A stretch of DNA of 64,000 nucleotides. Origin: Symplocastrum torsivum CPER-KK1 (lineage in GTDB: Bacteria > Cyanobacteriota > Cyanobacteriia > Cyanobacteriales > Coleofasciculaceae). The DNA is taken from positions 62,001-126,000 of the forward strand of contig JAHHIF010000001.1 of assembly GCA_019358875.1 (NCBI GenBank). Direction: 5' to 3'. The translations under genes were made by a program, and so were the position numbers. Shown piece by piece: positions 26,713-35,457 of the stretch (positions are counted from its first letter, which is position 1; every line of letters begins with the position of its first letter). Under the pieces are notes generated by a model. That model was not told the DNA's origin, ran no database searches, and saw nothing but the letters and a program-made list of their open reading frames with translations.

Positions 26713-26817
26713 TTTCTATATCCTTTTTTGGTTTCAAGGAAAAATTTATATTCCTGCATGACATAAGGAATAACCCACGCCTGATCGCACTGTCGGTGAG
26801 AAAAAGTGAGTTATTTT

Positions 26818-26846
26818 TGTAAACTTTTTGCAACTTTCGCGTAATA
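26818..26846. promoter_or_regulatory. Degenerate 11-bp-phased repeats upstream of the NB-ARC 5' fragment
   Basis: TGTAAAC (26818), TGCAACT (26829) and CGTAATA (26840) are 11 bp apart. This is a weakened version of the array at 27004-27021. It occupies the corresponding position upstream of the duplicated 5' fragment. Confidence 0.3.
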
Positions 26847-26893
26847 CCCAGCAAATATGCAGATGAATCAACAACAGGTCAAGATAGCTGGCA

Positions 26894-27019
26894 ATGACGG
26901 AACAAGATGCGATCGCTTTAGCCGATACGCTTTTACAGCCTGCTAACCGAGGACAAAGACTCACTATCAACAATCGCCAAAATAATATCCCACTATTGGG
27001 GGATGTAAACCTTTTGTAA
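26894..27019 (+). pseudogene. Truncated duplicate of the 5' end of the neighbouring HTH/NB-ARC gene
   Basis: The ATG at 26894 begins MTEQDAIALADTLLQPANRGQR, nearly the same as the MTEQEALTLVDTLLHTANQRQG start of the gene at 27081. After about 22 codons the similarity ends and the frame stops at 27019. The 6 bp before the start codon are also the same (AGCAATGACGG in the downstream copy). I read it as the leftover of a tandem paralogue deleted down to its first codons. Confidence 0.65.
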
Positions 27020-27021
27020 AT
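27004..27021. promoter_or_regulatory. TGTAAAC/TGTAAAT direct-repeat pair upstream of the NB-ARC gene
   Basis: TGTAAAC at 27004-27010 and TGTAAAT at 27015-27021 are 11 bp apart, 60 bp before the start codon at 27081. Motif and spacing match the arrays at 2704, 3736 and 3845. Confidence 0.4.
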
Positions 27022-27080
27022 TCGCTGAGCGGCAACCTGAAGAATCCGGTAAATTTAACCATCATTCAAAATAACTAGCA

Positions 27081-28475
27081 ATGACGGAACAAGAAGCGCT
27101 TACCCTAGTCGATACTCTGTTACACACTGCCAACCAGAGGCAAGGACTCAACGATGTTCAATCGGTAGTCTTTCTGGAAACTTGGACGGGAACCTCTTAC
27201 CGGGAGATTGCCGAGCAGTCAGGTTATGAATACGACTACATCAAACAAGTCGGTTCGCACTTGTGGCGATCGCTCACCCAATCCCTTGGCGAACCTGTCT
27301 CGAAGCGCAATCTTCAAGCTGTTTTGCGTCGCTACCAACAGTTGCAACAAGCTGCAACTACATTACCCATCATTCAAGATAGGCAAGATTGGGGAGAAGC
27401 GCCCGATGTTTCCCGATTTTACGGTCGGCAAGGGGAACTACAAACGCTAGAAACCTGGATTCTTGAGGACTGCTGCCGTGCAATTGAAATCTTCGGACTC
27501 GGCGGGATGGGCAAAACTGCCCTCTCGGTGAAACTCGCTCAACAACTACAATCCCAATTTGACTGTGTGATTTGGCGCAGCTTACAGCAAGCACCGCTCT
27601 TAGAACTCATCGTCAGCGAAATTTTACCCATTTTAGTGGGTTCAGAGGTCACAATCGACAACTCAATCGATACCCTAATGAAACAGTTGCGCTCAAAACG
27701 CTGTTTGTTAGTCCTCGATAACGTTGAGTCGATCTTGCAAGACGGAAATCGCAGTGGACAGTACCAACCGGGTTATGAAGCCTACCACCAGTTATTCGAT
27801 CGCATCTGCGATGAACCTCACCAAAGTTGCCTGATTATCACCGGACGAGACAAACCAGGCGGATTCGCCCTGCGGCAAGGAAAAAAACTCCCCGTGCGAT
27901 CGCTACAACTGCAAGGACTCGCAGGCGCAGAAGGTCAGCAAATCCTCATCGCCAAAGGCTTAGAAGCTACAAAATCCCAGAGTCAAACCCTTGTTAATTA
28001 CTTTGGTGGCAACCCCCTTGCGATTAAGATTGCTGCAACAACGATTCAAACGCTATTTGGCGGCAATATTCAGGGATTTTTAGCCCAAGGAAGCCATGTT
28101 TTTAGCGATTTGTGGGACTTACTCGATCGCCAGTTCGAGCGCTTATCTGCCCTGCAACAACAAATTATGTACTGGTTGGTGATTAACCGAGAAGCGGTAA
28201 TGCCCGCAAAATTACAGGAAGAAATCCTGCCCAAAGTACCTCTGCGAGAGCTACTAGAGGCATTGGAGTCACTTCAGGCGCGATCGCTTATTGAAACCGC
28301 AGACACAGGTTTAACGCTACAACCCGTGATTATGGAGTATGTCACGGAACGCTTCATTCAGGCGCTCAAGCGAGAGGTTACTACAAACGAACTCACTATT
28401 CAAAACCGATGCTTAATTGAATCCCAGACTCAAGACTACCTACGCGATCCTCAAATTCAACTGATATCTTCGTGA
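27081..28475 (+). CDS. HTH (vMAP-type) / NB-ARC STAND ATPase, C-terminally truncated by a repeat
   Basis: A 464-residue protein. The N-terminal domain (about 1-90, with SYREIAEQSGYEYDYIKQVGSHLW) is the helix-turn-helix seen at the front of vWA-MoxR-associated and NB-ARC proteins of cyanobacteria. The NB-ARC ATPase has Walker A GLGGMGKTA (about 139-147), Walker B CLLVLDNVES, ITGRDKP and GGNPLAIKI. A winged-helix part follows (to about 455). Family members normally continue into a long WD40 or TPR sensor. Here the frame ends with LRDPQIQLISS, and its stop lies inside the 67-bp direct repeat starting at 28468. The sensor has therefore been lost. Such STAND proteins are linked to defence or programmed responses; activity here is doubtful. 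Confidence 0.82.
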   Translation: MTEQEALTLVDTLLHTANQRQGLNDVQSVVFLETWTGTSYREIAEQSGYEYDYIKQVGSHLWRSLTQSLGEPVSKRNLQAVLRRYQQLQQAATTLPIIQDRQDWGEAPDVSRFYGRQGELQTLETWILEDCCRAIEIFGLGGMGKTALSVKLAQQLQSQFDCVIWRSLQQAPLLELIVSEILPILVGSEVTIDNSIDTLMKQLRSKRCLLVLDNVESILQDGNRSGQYQPGYEAYHQLFDRICDEPHQSCLIITGRDKPGGFALRQGKKLPVRSLQLQGLAGAEGQQILIAKGLEATKSQSQTLVNYFGGNPLAIKIAATTIQTLFGGNIQGFLAQGSHVFSDLWDLLDRQFERLSALQQQIMYWLVINREAVMPAKLQEEILPKVPLRELLEALESLQARSLIETADTGLTLQPVIMEYVTERFIQALKREVTTNELTIQNRCLIESQTQDYLRDPQIQLISS

Positions 28476-28534
28476 ATCCAGGTGTTAGCAAAATATACGC
28501 TCTACTCTTTCTCCAGAAGGCTTTGCCAACGGAG
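28468..28534. repeat. 67-bp direct repeat, left copy
   Basis: This copy runs from CTTCGTGAATCCAGG to GCCAACGGAG and contains GTTAGCAAAATATACGCTCT and TTCTCCAGAAGGCTTTG. It matches 30007-30074 in the same orientation at most positions. It supplies the stop codon of the truncated NB-ARC gene. With its partner it brackets the four toxin-antitoxin-like genes. Confidence 0.8.
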
Positions 28535-28626
28535 CGGCAGGAGAAAGAGCTAGCGCATTCACTCAACCACTAGATTGAAGCGTAAAGAAAAGCGATCGCT
28601 CAATCATCAACTAGAACCAGAACGCT

Positions 28627-29022
28627 TCATGGAATGAACAGCCGACCGACTCCCATATAGTTTTCAATATCAAGCAAAATCTCAAGGAGACGATCGACAC
28701 AGCGATTCCGGTAATCTCGTTCATCTAGCAATCGATCCAAACTTCCAATCGTAATAACAGGGAGCGAATTGGGCGTGTTTTCTTCACGAAGGACTTGCTC
28801 TAATGACTCCTCACCTTTCATGCTCCGATTTGCCGTCATCAAAATCATTTGGTTTGCTTCAGCAATTCGCCAAACCATGCGGTCGCTGCTATCAATCGAC
28901 AACTCCATCTCTTTGAAGGTAACAAAGCGGATCGGTAGTAACTCAAGCCAGCCTTGATTAGCAATATTACCCAACAGAATCAGTGCATGTCCCTCAAGAT
29001 TATGGTCAATGAGGAAAATCAT
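28627..29022 (-). CDS. DUF5615/PIN-like putative toxin
   Basis: A 131-residue protein starting MIFLIDHNLEGHAL, with an early Asp typical of PIN-like nuclease folds. Later acidic and Asn positions are MILMTANRS and SLPVITIGS. It is translated after the DUF433 gene, with a 4-bp ATGA overlap (29019-29022). A DUF433 antitoxin followed by a PIN-like DUF5615 protein is a recurring toxin-antitoxin-type arrangement in cyanobacteria. The expected activity is RNA cleavage, not demonstrated. Some databases label relatives as ACP malonyltransferases, which the sequence does not support. Confidence 0.65.
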   Translation of the reverse strand: MIFLIDHNLEGHALILLGNIANQGWLELLPIRFVTFKEMELSIDSSDRMVWRIAEANQMILMTANRSMKGEESLEQVLREENTPNSLPVITIGSLDRLLDERDYRNRCVDRLLEILLDIENYMGVGRLFIP

Positions 29023-29393
29023 GCCTTCGATTCATGTCTGGCTTTCTGTGCTTGAAGCTTTGCCCAAAGTGCCTCTCGACCTGGCTTTGGTGGCATTGCC
29101 GCAATCCGGGCAAAGTGTTCGCGATTGCGTTCTTCCCAGTACTGCCGTATTTCTTCTGCTTCCTTTAAAACAGTTTGATACTCGGCTTCTACTTCAGCAC
29201 GATTTGCCTCAATATAAAACAAGGCAGCATTAACTTGCTCATCTGTCAAGTTGAGCATACCGCGAATAAACTTAGGTGGATACTCAGCAGTCACGTAATC
29301 CATCACATCATAGAGGGTGATGCGCGTTCCTGCGATCGACAGTCCACGTTCTGTACGGATGATGCCTAGTTGTTCATTGGATGCCGGAGTCAT
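29019..29393 (-). CDS. DUF433 family putative antitoxin
   Basis: A 124-residue protein. The DUF433 winged-helix part (about 1-65) contains GLSIAGTRITLYDVMDYV and PPKFIRGMLNLTDEQVNAALFYI, matching the family core of a G-T-R hairpin followed by a helical region. A charged coiled C-terminal extension (about 66-124) probably contacts the partner. It is first in the two-gene unit and overlaps the PIN-like gene by 4 bp. Antitoxins of this type usually repress their own promoter. Confidence 0.75.
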   Translation of the reverse strand: MTPASNEQLGIIRTERGLSIAGTRITLYDVMDYVTAEYPPKFIRGMLNLTDEQVNAALFYIEANRAEVEAEYQTVLKEAEEIRQYWEERNREHFARIAAMPPKPGREALWAKLQAQKARHESKA

Positions 29394-29520
29394 ACCCAGA
29401 ATCTACTTCTACTAGATACCGCCTTCATAGTACCTCACGAAAAAAGCAAGGAGGATAACAAAAACCAAGTGCGATCGCCTAATCTGTTAGTTTTCACACA
29501 GTCTGACGAAGTGTTAAACC

Positions 29521-29760
29521 TTATAAGCTCTCGATGAACTCTTCAGGAGTAACTTGCGCTTGCTTAAGAATACCGCTTAGTGTACCTATCTTCAGTTCTC
29601 GATGCACGGGGACAACACATCCAATCTCGCCATCTGCGGTTTTCCTCTTCATCACAACATGGCTACCAGTTTGTCGAACTTGCTCAAAACCCAAACATTC
29701 TAGTGCCCGAATCGCTTCTCTACTTGAGATTCGTGGCAATCTAGGTATAGCTAACTTCAA
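29521..29760 (-). CDS. hicA: HicA-type mRNA interferase toxin
   Basis: A 79-residue double-stranded-RNA-binding-like fold toxin of the HicA (YcfA) family. The signature is SSREAIRALECLGFEQVRQTGSHVVM, with the catalytic His in GSHVVM, followed by CVVPVHRELKIGTLSGILKQA. HicA cleaves mRNA when free of HicB. The gene overlaps the end of hicB by 20 bp. The first usable start is TTG at 29758-29760, and a later TTG seven codons on is possible. Low translation from TTG would suit a toxin. Confidence 0.85.
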   Translation of the reverse strand: MKLAIPRLPRISSREAIRALECLGFEQVRQTGSHVVMKRKTADGEIGCVVPVHRELKIGTLSGILKQAQVTPEEFIESL

Positions 29761-29950
29761 TGCTGGTCACATATCTTGGAGATGTTGCAGGTAAAGGAAA
29801 TTCCTCTAAGTAAAGCCGTGTAGCTTCTTTCAAACCAGCGATCGCCTGCTCAATGGTTTCCCCCTGATCAACTGTGCCAACTTCTGGACATTCAGCGATA
29901 TACATATCCTCTTCTTTATACACAATGACTGTAAAGCCACGAGTTTTCAT
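29741..29950 (-). CDS. hicB: HicB-type antitoxin
   Basis: A 69-residue partial-RNase-H-fold antitoxin. It has FTVIVYKEEDMYIAECPEVGTVDQGETIEQAIAGLKEATRLYLE, the standard HicB core. It lacks the C-terminal DNA-binding extension of long HicB proteins, so autoregulation would need another factor. It is translated first and overlaps hicA by 20 bp. Its ATG is at 29948-29950. Confidence 0.87.
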   Translation of the reverse strand: MKTRGFTVIVYKEEDMYIAECPEVGTVDQGETIEQAIAGLKEATRLYLEEFPLPATSPRYVTSIEVSYT

Positions 29951-30006
29951 TGTGTTTTATCCTTAAAGCCTTTTTAGCAAGCATAACATCACCCTCCTCC
30001 ATCTCT

Positions 30007-30074
30007 CTTCGTAATCCAAGCGTTAGCAAAGTATACGCTCTCTAATCCTTCTCCAGAAGGCTTTGCCAACGGAG
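30007..30074. repeat. 67-bp direct repeat, right copy
   Basis: Same orientation as 28468-28534, from CTTCGTAATCCAAG to GCCAACGGAG, with the shared core CTTCTCCAGAAGGCTTTGCC. It marks the far end of the toxin-antitoxin block. Confidence 0.8.
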
Positions 30075-30218
30075 ACGAATTGGGTGGGTTTTCTTTATTC
30101 AGTTAGAGCGACAAAGAGGCTATCTCCCCATAGCGATTTCTAAGAAAATGCCTTTAATTTTTCTTAATATCTTAATAATTTGATAAAAGTGAAGAAGGAG
30201 TCGCTGGCAGATAAAAGG

Positions 30219-30905
30219 ATGGCTATAGACTATCCGAATATAGATATTGCGCCGTTGATCGATCATGCACTGCTCGATCCAGCCGCAACAGCAGAGCAAG
30301 TCGAAAAGTGTTGTTATGAGGCAGAGCGGTTTGGCTTTGCCGCTGTGTGTGTGTACCCAGTTTATGTGAAACAAGCGGCTGATCTGCTTTACGGTAAAGC
30401 ACCGAAAGTTTGTACAGTGATTGGTTTTCCAACAGGGGCAACAACACCAGCCGTGAAGCTCTACGAAGCGCAAGAGGCTACAGATAATGGTGCAACAGAG
30501 CTAGATGTAGTTATTCACATAGGTAGCTTAAAAGCTGGAAAAACCAACGAACTGTATCGGGAAATTGCCCAAATTTGTGAGGAAACCGAGCAAACTGTCA
30601 AAGTGATACTAGAAACTGCTCTGTTGACAGATGCCCAAAAGCGTCTTGCTGCGGAACTATGTATGGATGCAGGAGCACAATTTCTCAAAACCAACACCGG
30701 CTGGAACGGAGGTGCTACAGTTGCTGACGTTCGCCTCTTAAAAGAGGTTACACAGGGACAAGTTGGCATCAAAGCAGCAGGAGGCATCCGCACCATTGAA
30801 CAAGCCTATGATTTAGTCCTTGCTGGTGCAACGCGCTTGGGCACATCTCGCGGACCAGAGTTGCTTCGGCAGCTCACGTCGCGAGACGAGGAGGAACATT
30901 CTTGA
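30219..30905 (+). CDS. deoC: Deoxyribose-phosphate aldolase
   Basis: Class I aldolase cleaving 2-deoxyribose-5-phosphate to acetaldehyde and glyceraldehyde-3-phosphate in deoxynucleoside breakdown. The Schiff-base lysine lies in FLKTNTGW and the second catalytic lysine in [17 protein letters not shown] opens the barrel. The ATG at 30219 begins the family sequence [20 protein letters not shown] 39 bp upstream would add a non-homologous stretch. recO follows 137 bp downstream, the usual cyanobacterial order. Confidence 0.93.
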   Translation: MAIDYPNIDIAPLIDHALLDPAATAEQVEKCCYEAERFGFAAVCVYPVYVKQAADLLYGKAPKVCTVIGFPTGATTPAVKLYEAQEATDNGATELDVVIHIGSLKAGKTNELYREIAQICEETEQTVKVILETALLTDAQKRLAAELCMDAGAQFLKTNTGWNGGATVADVRLLKEVTQGQVGIKAAGGIRTIEQAYDLVLAGATRLGTSRGPELLRQLTSRDEEEHS

Positions 30906-31042
30906 TTTTGAACTAAAGAACTAGGAATTGCTAGCACGTTTGGTATTAACCTGGCTGTCACTGATTCTTTGGTCTTTAATTCAAAATCTACTCGCCTATC
31001 CCTCTTTGAGTAAGCGAGGAAAAGTAAAACCCAAAATCAGTG

Positions 31043-31972
31043 ATGAGTCGAACCTACAAAGCCACTGGAATCAATCTTAAAAGTATGCCGCTGGGAGAAG
31101 CGGACAGATTAGTGACAGTCTTAACACGGGAGTTTGGGCTGATTCGGGTAGTGGCACCGGGCGCACGTAAGCAGAACTCGAAACTGGGAGGCAGAAGTGG
31201 CTTGTTTGTCGTTAATGAGCTGCTGGTTGCCAAAGGGCGATCGCTCGACAAAATTACCCAAGCTGAAACCCTAGAATCATATCCCGGCTTAAGTAAAGAT
31301 CTCAGTAAGTTGGCGGCAAGTCAATATCTGGCAGAATTAGTCCTCTGTCACGCCTTGAGCGAGCAACCGCAGGAGGAACTCTACGCCTTGCTCAATGAAC
31401 ATCTACGGCGTTTGGAGTACTTACCCAAGCCTTCTACTGACAAGTTGAAGACAGCCTCGGTACTGGCGCACTTATCCCACGGAGTCTTTCACCTACTAGC
31501 GTTAGCGGGTGTCGCTCCTCAAGTTCAAGTTTGTTGTGTGACGCAGCACTCGCTTAAGCCAGATTTTACTTCTCCGGATTGGCGGGTTGGTTTTAGTGTC
31601 GATGCGGGTGGTGCTGTCAGTTTGGCAGACAATAACTCTGTAGCCCAAAGTTTGCCCCGTCCAGTTCTCGCCAGAGGAGGAACAATCGCTCAGACAACTA
31701 CCAGCGATGCGATCGATGTTCAGATACCTCCTCCCCCACGGCTGAACGCGAAACTCACTGCCTTGGAGTTGACGCTGCTCCAAAAACTAGCGGAAGCCCA
31801 ATTGCCTCAGCTTAATACTCTGTTGCCACAAGGAGGTTTATTTACTGTTGATGCTATGGATACAGCCTGGGTGAAAGTCGAGCGAGTTTTACGGGATTAT
31901 GCCCAGTATCACTTCGGTCGAGCAATTCGCTCAGCAACGTTAGTCGATGCTTTATCTATCCCTGACTTTTGA
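31043..31972 (+). CDS. recO: DNA repair protein RecO
   Basis: A 309-residue mediator that helps RecR load RecA on SSB-coated DNA in the RecFOR pathway. The N-terminal OB-fold is visible as [41 protein letters not shown] helical middle and a C-terminal region follow, with [18 protein letters not shown] and a terminal Y-HFGR motif. The zinc-binding Cys cluster of some RecO proteins is reduced to an isolated VCCV. The ATG at 31043 is chosen over the GTG directly before it. Confidence 0.9.
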   Translation: MSRTYKATGINLKSMPLGEADRLVTVLTREFGLIRVVAPGARKQNSKLGGRSGLFVVNELLVAKGRSLDKITQAETLESYPGLSKDLSKLAASQYLAELVLCHALSEQPQEELYALLNEHLRRLEYLPKPSTDKLKTASVLAHLSHGVFHLLALAGVAPQVQVCCVTQHSLKPDFTSPDWRVGFSVDAGGAVSLADNNSVAQSLPRPVLARGGTIAQTTTSDAIDVQIPPPPRLNAKLTALELTLLQKLAEAQLPQLNTLLPQGGLFTVDAMDTAWVKVERVLRDYAQYHFGRAIRSATLVDALSIPDF

Positions 31973-32041
31973 ATGTTCCACCTATTAAAACGGTTTAAGG
32001 TCAATTCGATCAGGGTTTGATTTATTACAAAAAGAGAGAGA

Positions 32042-33499
32042 ATGCGATTATCTGAATCAGAACGAGCAATAACATATTCTTCTAAAAAAATATCCGATCC
32101 TATGGCGAAGTCAAGCTCCCCTGAAGCCGAACTAACGCCTGCCCAAGCCAAGGGTTTTCTACCAGACACGGATGAAGCCCTTGTCGAACCACTAAAACGG
32201 GGATTTGTTCCGGTTCTAAAAAACCGTAACTTCCTAACGCTGTGGAGTGGTCAGGTCTTCTCTCAACTGGCAGATAAGGTTTATCTGGTGCTAATGATTG
32301 CGATCATTGCCAGCCGTTTTCAAGACGCAAATCAAACGATCAGTGGCTGGGTATCAGCACTGATGATTGCGTTTACAATCCCGGCTGTGTTGTTTGGTTC
32401 AGTGGCTGGGGTTTTTGTAGACCGATGGTCGAAAAAGGCTGTGCTAGTAGTAAGCAACCTCCTGCGAGGCATCCTAGTCTTGGCAGTGCCAATATTGTTG
32501 TGGATTACTCAAGACTGGAAACCGCTCTACAGTTTGCCTGTAGGTTTCTACGTGTTGCTGGGGATTACTTTTTTGGTGTCCACACTAACACAGTTTTTTG
32601 CTCCGGCAGAGCAGGCGGTGATTCCACTGATTGTGAAGCATCAAAACTTGCTTTCAGCGAACTCGCTGTATACGACAACGATGATGGCATCGTTGATTAT
32701 CGGCTTTGCAGTGGGTGACCCGCTCCTCGCACTGACCGATAGCCTGGTGCGTTGGCTAGGGTTTGAGTGGGATTTTGGGAAAGAATTATTGGTAGGTGGC
32801 TCTTATGCGATCGCAGGCTTACTATTACTACTCCTGAAAACAGGTGAAAACAGAGATGAGCCTGAAGGAGAGGTGCCTCATGTCTTTTCAGACATCCGGG
32901 ATGGTCTACGCTATCTCAAACACAATCGGCGTGTCCGCAATGCTTTAGTGCAACTGGTGATTCTGTTTTCCGTCTTTGCCGCTTTAGCTGTTTTAGCCGT
33001 GCGCTTGGCGGAAACCCTCCCCGGTATCAAGACGTCTCAGTTTGGCTTTTTATTAGCCGCTGGTGGCGTTGGTATGGCTTGTGGTGCCGCCATTCTGGGA
33101 CACCGGGGTCAACAGGTTTCCCATACCAAACTCAGCCTATATGGTTCTGTGGGTATGGCTGCATCGCTTATCGGGGTGTCCGTATTTACCCATCATCTCT
33201 GGCTCACGTTACTAATGACGACGCTTTTGGGGGGTTTTGCGGCGTTGGTCGGTATTCCGATGCAGACGACGATTCAGGGAGAAACACCGCCAGAGATGCG
33301 AGGAAAGGTGTTTGGTTTACAAAACAATGCAATCAATATTGCCTTGAGCTTACCGTTAGCTTTAGCAGGTTTTGCCGAGACTTTACTGGGGTTGGAGACA
33401 GTATTTTTAGGTTTAGCGACACTTGTAGTCGCTGGAGGCGTCTTAAACTGGTATATTTCCCGTACAGGATCATCTATGTCACCCAACGCTGACAAATAG
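32042..33499 (+). CDS. MFS transporter
   Basis: A 485-residue protein with about twelve hydrophobic helices and a 60-residue polar N-terminus. The first helix region reads LKNRNFLTLWSGQVFSQLADKVYLVLMIAII. The MFS loop 2-3 motif appears as GSVAGVFVDRWSKK. It belongs to the enterobactin/macrolide-exporter-like MFS branch common in cyanobacteria; the substrate cannot be told. A second start at 32102 (MAKSSSPEAE) is possible. The gene precedes the glycosyltransferase by 20 bp, suggesting an operon. Confidence 0.85.
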   Translation: MRLSESERAITYSSKKISDPMAKSSSPEAELTPAQAKGFLPDTDEALVEPLKRGFVPVLKNRNFLTLWSGQVFSQLADKVYLVLMIAIIASRFQDANQTISGWVSALMIAFTIPAVLFGSVAGVFVDRWSKKAVLVVSNLLRGILVLAVPILLWITQDWKPLYSLPVGFYVLLGITFLVSTLTQFFAPAEQAVIPLIVKHQNLLSANSLYTTTMMASLIIGFAVGDPLLALTDSLVRWLGFEWDFGKELLVGGSYAIAGLLLLLLKTGENRDEPEGEVPHVFSDIRDGLRYLKHNRRVRNALVQLVILFSVFAALAVLAVRLAETLPGIKTSQFGFLLAAGGVGMACGAAILGHRGQQVSHTKLSLYGSVGMAASLIGVSVFTHHLWLTLLMTTLLGGFAALVGIPMQTTIQGETPPEMRGKVFGLQNNAINIALSLPLALAGFAETLLGLETVFLGLATLVVAGGVLNWYISRTGSSMSPNADK

Positions 33500-33519
33500 A
33501 GACTCGATAAACAATCTGA

Positions 33520-34668
33520 ATGCATATCGCCTGGATCGGAAAAAAAACACCATTTTGTGGCAACGTAACTTACGGTCGAGAGGTTACTAATGCACTACTA
33601 GACCGGGGTCACCAAGTCAGTTTCCTTCACTTTGCCCAGGAAGAAGCCGACGATCGTACTTGGTCTGGCTGTCAGGAAGTGTCGCTGCCTTTCATCTACA
33701 AGTCTCAGGTTTACACCATACCCACGCTCAAAGCGAGTAAGGTGTTAACGCGATCGCTCAAGCAGCTGCGACCTGATCTCGTTCATGCCTCTCTGACGTT
33801 GTCTCCTTTAGACTTCCTACTCCCAGAAATCTGCGAGGAACTCAATATCCCGCTCGTCGCTACCTTTCATCCACCTTTTGATGGTAAGCGGCGAAACCTC
33901 AAGTCAGGAACGCAACTTTTCACCTATCAACTCTATGCGCCATTTCTAGCGCACTATGACCGGGTAATTATCTTTTCTCAGCTTCAGCGGAATTTCCTCG
34001 TGCGCTTAGGTGTACCCTCCCAGAAGCTGGCTGTTATCCCGAATGGAGTTGATGTCCAAAAATATTCTCCGGGTTCATCCAACTTCAAGTCACAACTGAA
34101 AGCTCAACGCTTGTTTGTTTACCAAGGTCGAATTTCTACCGAGAAAAATGTCGAGGCACTACTCAAAGCTTGGAAGCAATGTGAACTTGGCGAATCTAGC
34201 CAGCTAGTGATTGTGGGTAACGGCTCACTCTGGGCTTCTTTGATGCCCTTTTATGGAGAAGAACACGGCATCATTTGGCTGGGATTTGTTGCAGATGAAC
34301 AGCGGCGAATCGACATTCTGCGGGCAGCAGATGTGTTTATTTTGCCATCTCTTTTGGAAGGACTGTCCCTATCCTTACTAGAAGCGATGGCTTGTGGCGT
34401 TGCTTGTGTCGCAACCGATGCGGGTGCAGATGGGGAAGTTTTGGAGAATGGCGCAGGTGTCGTTCTCAATACTCATCGGGTAACCTCCCAACTACACACT
34501 CTTTTGCCTCAGTTTCGTGATCACCCGGAGTGGACAGCGTTACTAGGACAAAAGGCAAGGGCGCGGGTTTTAGAGCGCTACACCCTTAGTGACAATATCA
34601 CCCAGCTCGAAGCTCTGTATGCTGAGGTTTTACAACTGCGACGTGTACAGTTGAGTAGTCGTGCGTAG
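33520..34668 (+). CDS. Glycosyltransferase family 4 (GT-B fold)
   Basis: A 382-residue GT-B enzyme. The N-terminal acceptor domain starts MHIAWIGKKTPFCGNVTYGREV. The C-terminal donor domain contains YQGRISTEKNVEALLKAW and the nucleotide-sugar motif PSLLEGLSLSLLEAMACGVACVATDAG (E-x7-E pattern). It transfers a sugar from an NDP-sugar with retention. Acceptor and product are unknown. It lies 20 bp after the MFS gene and is probably cotranscribed with it. Confidence 0.9.
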   Translation: MHIAWIGKKTPFCGNVTYGREVTNALLDRGHQVSFLHFAQEEADDRTWSGCQEVSLPFIYKSQVYTIPTLKASKVLTRSLKQLRPDLVHASLTLSPLDFLLPEICEELNIPLVATFHPPFDGKRRNLKSGTQLFTYQLYAPFLAHYDRVIIFSQLQRNFLVRLGVPSQKLAVIPNGVDVQKYSPGSSNFKSQLKAQRLFVYQGRISTEKNVEALLKAWKQCELGESSQLVIVGNGSLWASLMPFYGEEHGIIWLGFVADEQRRIDILRAADVFILPSLLEGLSLSLLEAMACGVACVATDAGADGEVLENGAGVVLNTHRVTSQLHTLLPQFRDHPEWTALLGQKARARVLERYTLSDNITQLEALYAEVLQLRRVQLSSRA

Positions 34669-34785
34669 CAGGTGTATTGAACGTGTTCTTCCCTTTGCCG
34701 TCGTCTTGAAGACTAATCAGCCAACTGATGATGCAAAGCGCCAAAGATAAAACGGCGGAGTTACTTGTATATCGCTACTTTATGG

Positions 34786-35310
34786 CTAGAATCTTCTAGC
34801 TACGTTAGATAGACGTGCTAATTCATTCAGATCTTGGCGCAGACTCACCCACTCGCGTTCAACACTAGTGTTTAGACGTTGGCGACGTATGAAATTGTCG
34901 ATTCTTGATGCCTGATTGAGTACTTCTTGAACATTGTCTGAGATTCTTTGACCTCTGTCGAAGCGATCGCGTAGACCTTTTGTTGCTTCTTCAAAGTCTC
35001 TGACAAACTGGTTGATGTTATCTTCCCGATTAGAGCCATTCAAACGGCTGTCATCGAGGGTAGAGTCCAGAGAATCACGAAGTCGATCAGTACGGTTCTC
35101 GATTCGATTGAGAATCTGCTGAGTTGACCCATTTAACGCAGGACGCTCAAAACGGTCTGCTAGTATCAACGGCATTGCCTCGCTGAGATTTTCAACAGCT
35201 AGCGCAGCTTGGGTAGAGGAAGCGGCATAAGCCTGAGTAGGTGCAATGACGTAAATTGCACTAGAAGCCACCAGAACCGTTCCTATAGTTAAAACCTTTG
35301 AGAGTTTCAT
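34786..35310 (-). CDS. Exported helical protein of unknown function
   Basis: A 174-residue protein with a clear signal peptide (MKLSKVLTIGTVLVASSAIYVIAPTQAYAA, cleavage after AYA). The charged, almost wholly helical mature part is rich in Arg, Asp and Asn (RIENRTDRLRDSLDSTLDDSRL, FVRDFEEATKGLRDRFDRG). No known domain was recognised. The composition suggests a periplasmic helical bundle. It is monocistronic and flanked by the terminator of lrtA. Confidence 0.65.
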   Translation of the reverse strand: MKLSKVLTIGTVLVASSAIYVIAPTQAYAASSTQAALAVENLSEAMPLILADRFERPALNGSTQQILNRIENRTDRLRDSLDSTLDDSRLNGSNREDNINQFVRDFEEATKGLRDRFDRGQRISDNVQEVLNQASRIDNFIRRQRLNTSVEREWVSLRQDLNELARLSNVARRF

Positions 35311-35457
35311 TTTGGTTCCTTGAGTGAGGGACTACCAATGTGCATGAACTACTCTCAAAGTACTTTCAGAGAATCGCTAGAGTCTTCACCCAATCGATTC
35401 ACCTGAATGGATGAAATTTTTATTCTACTTTCCTAAGACCTTGATAAACTTCTGTCG

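Noticed and set aside
28627..29022. Annotation as ACP S-malonyltransferase
   Set aside because: Too short and lacks the GxSxG acyltransferase motif. The context and the N-terminal Asp fit a PIN-like toxin partner of DUF433.
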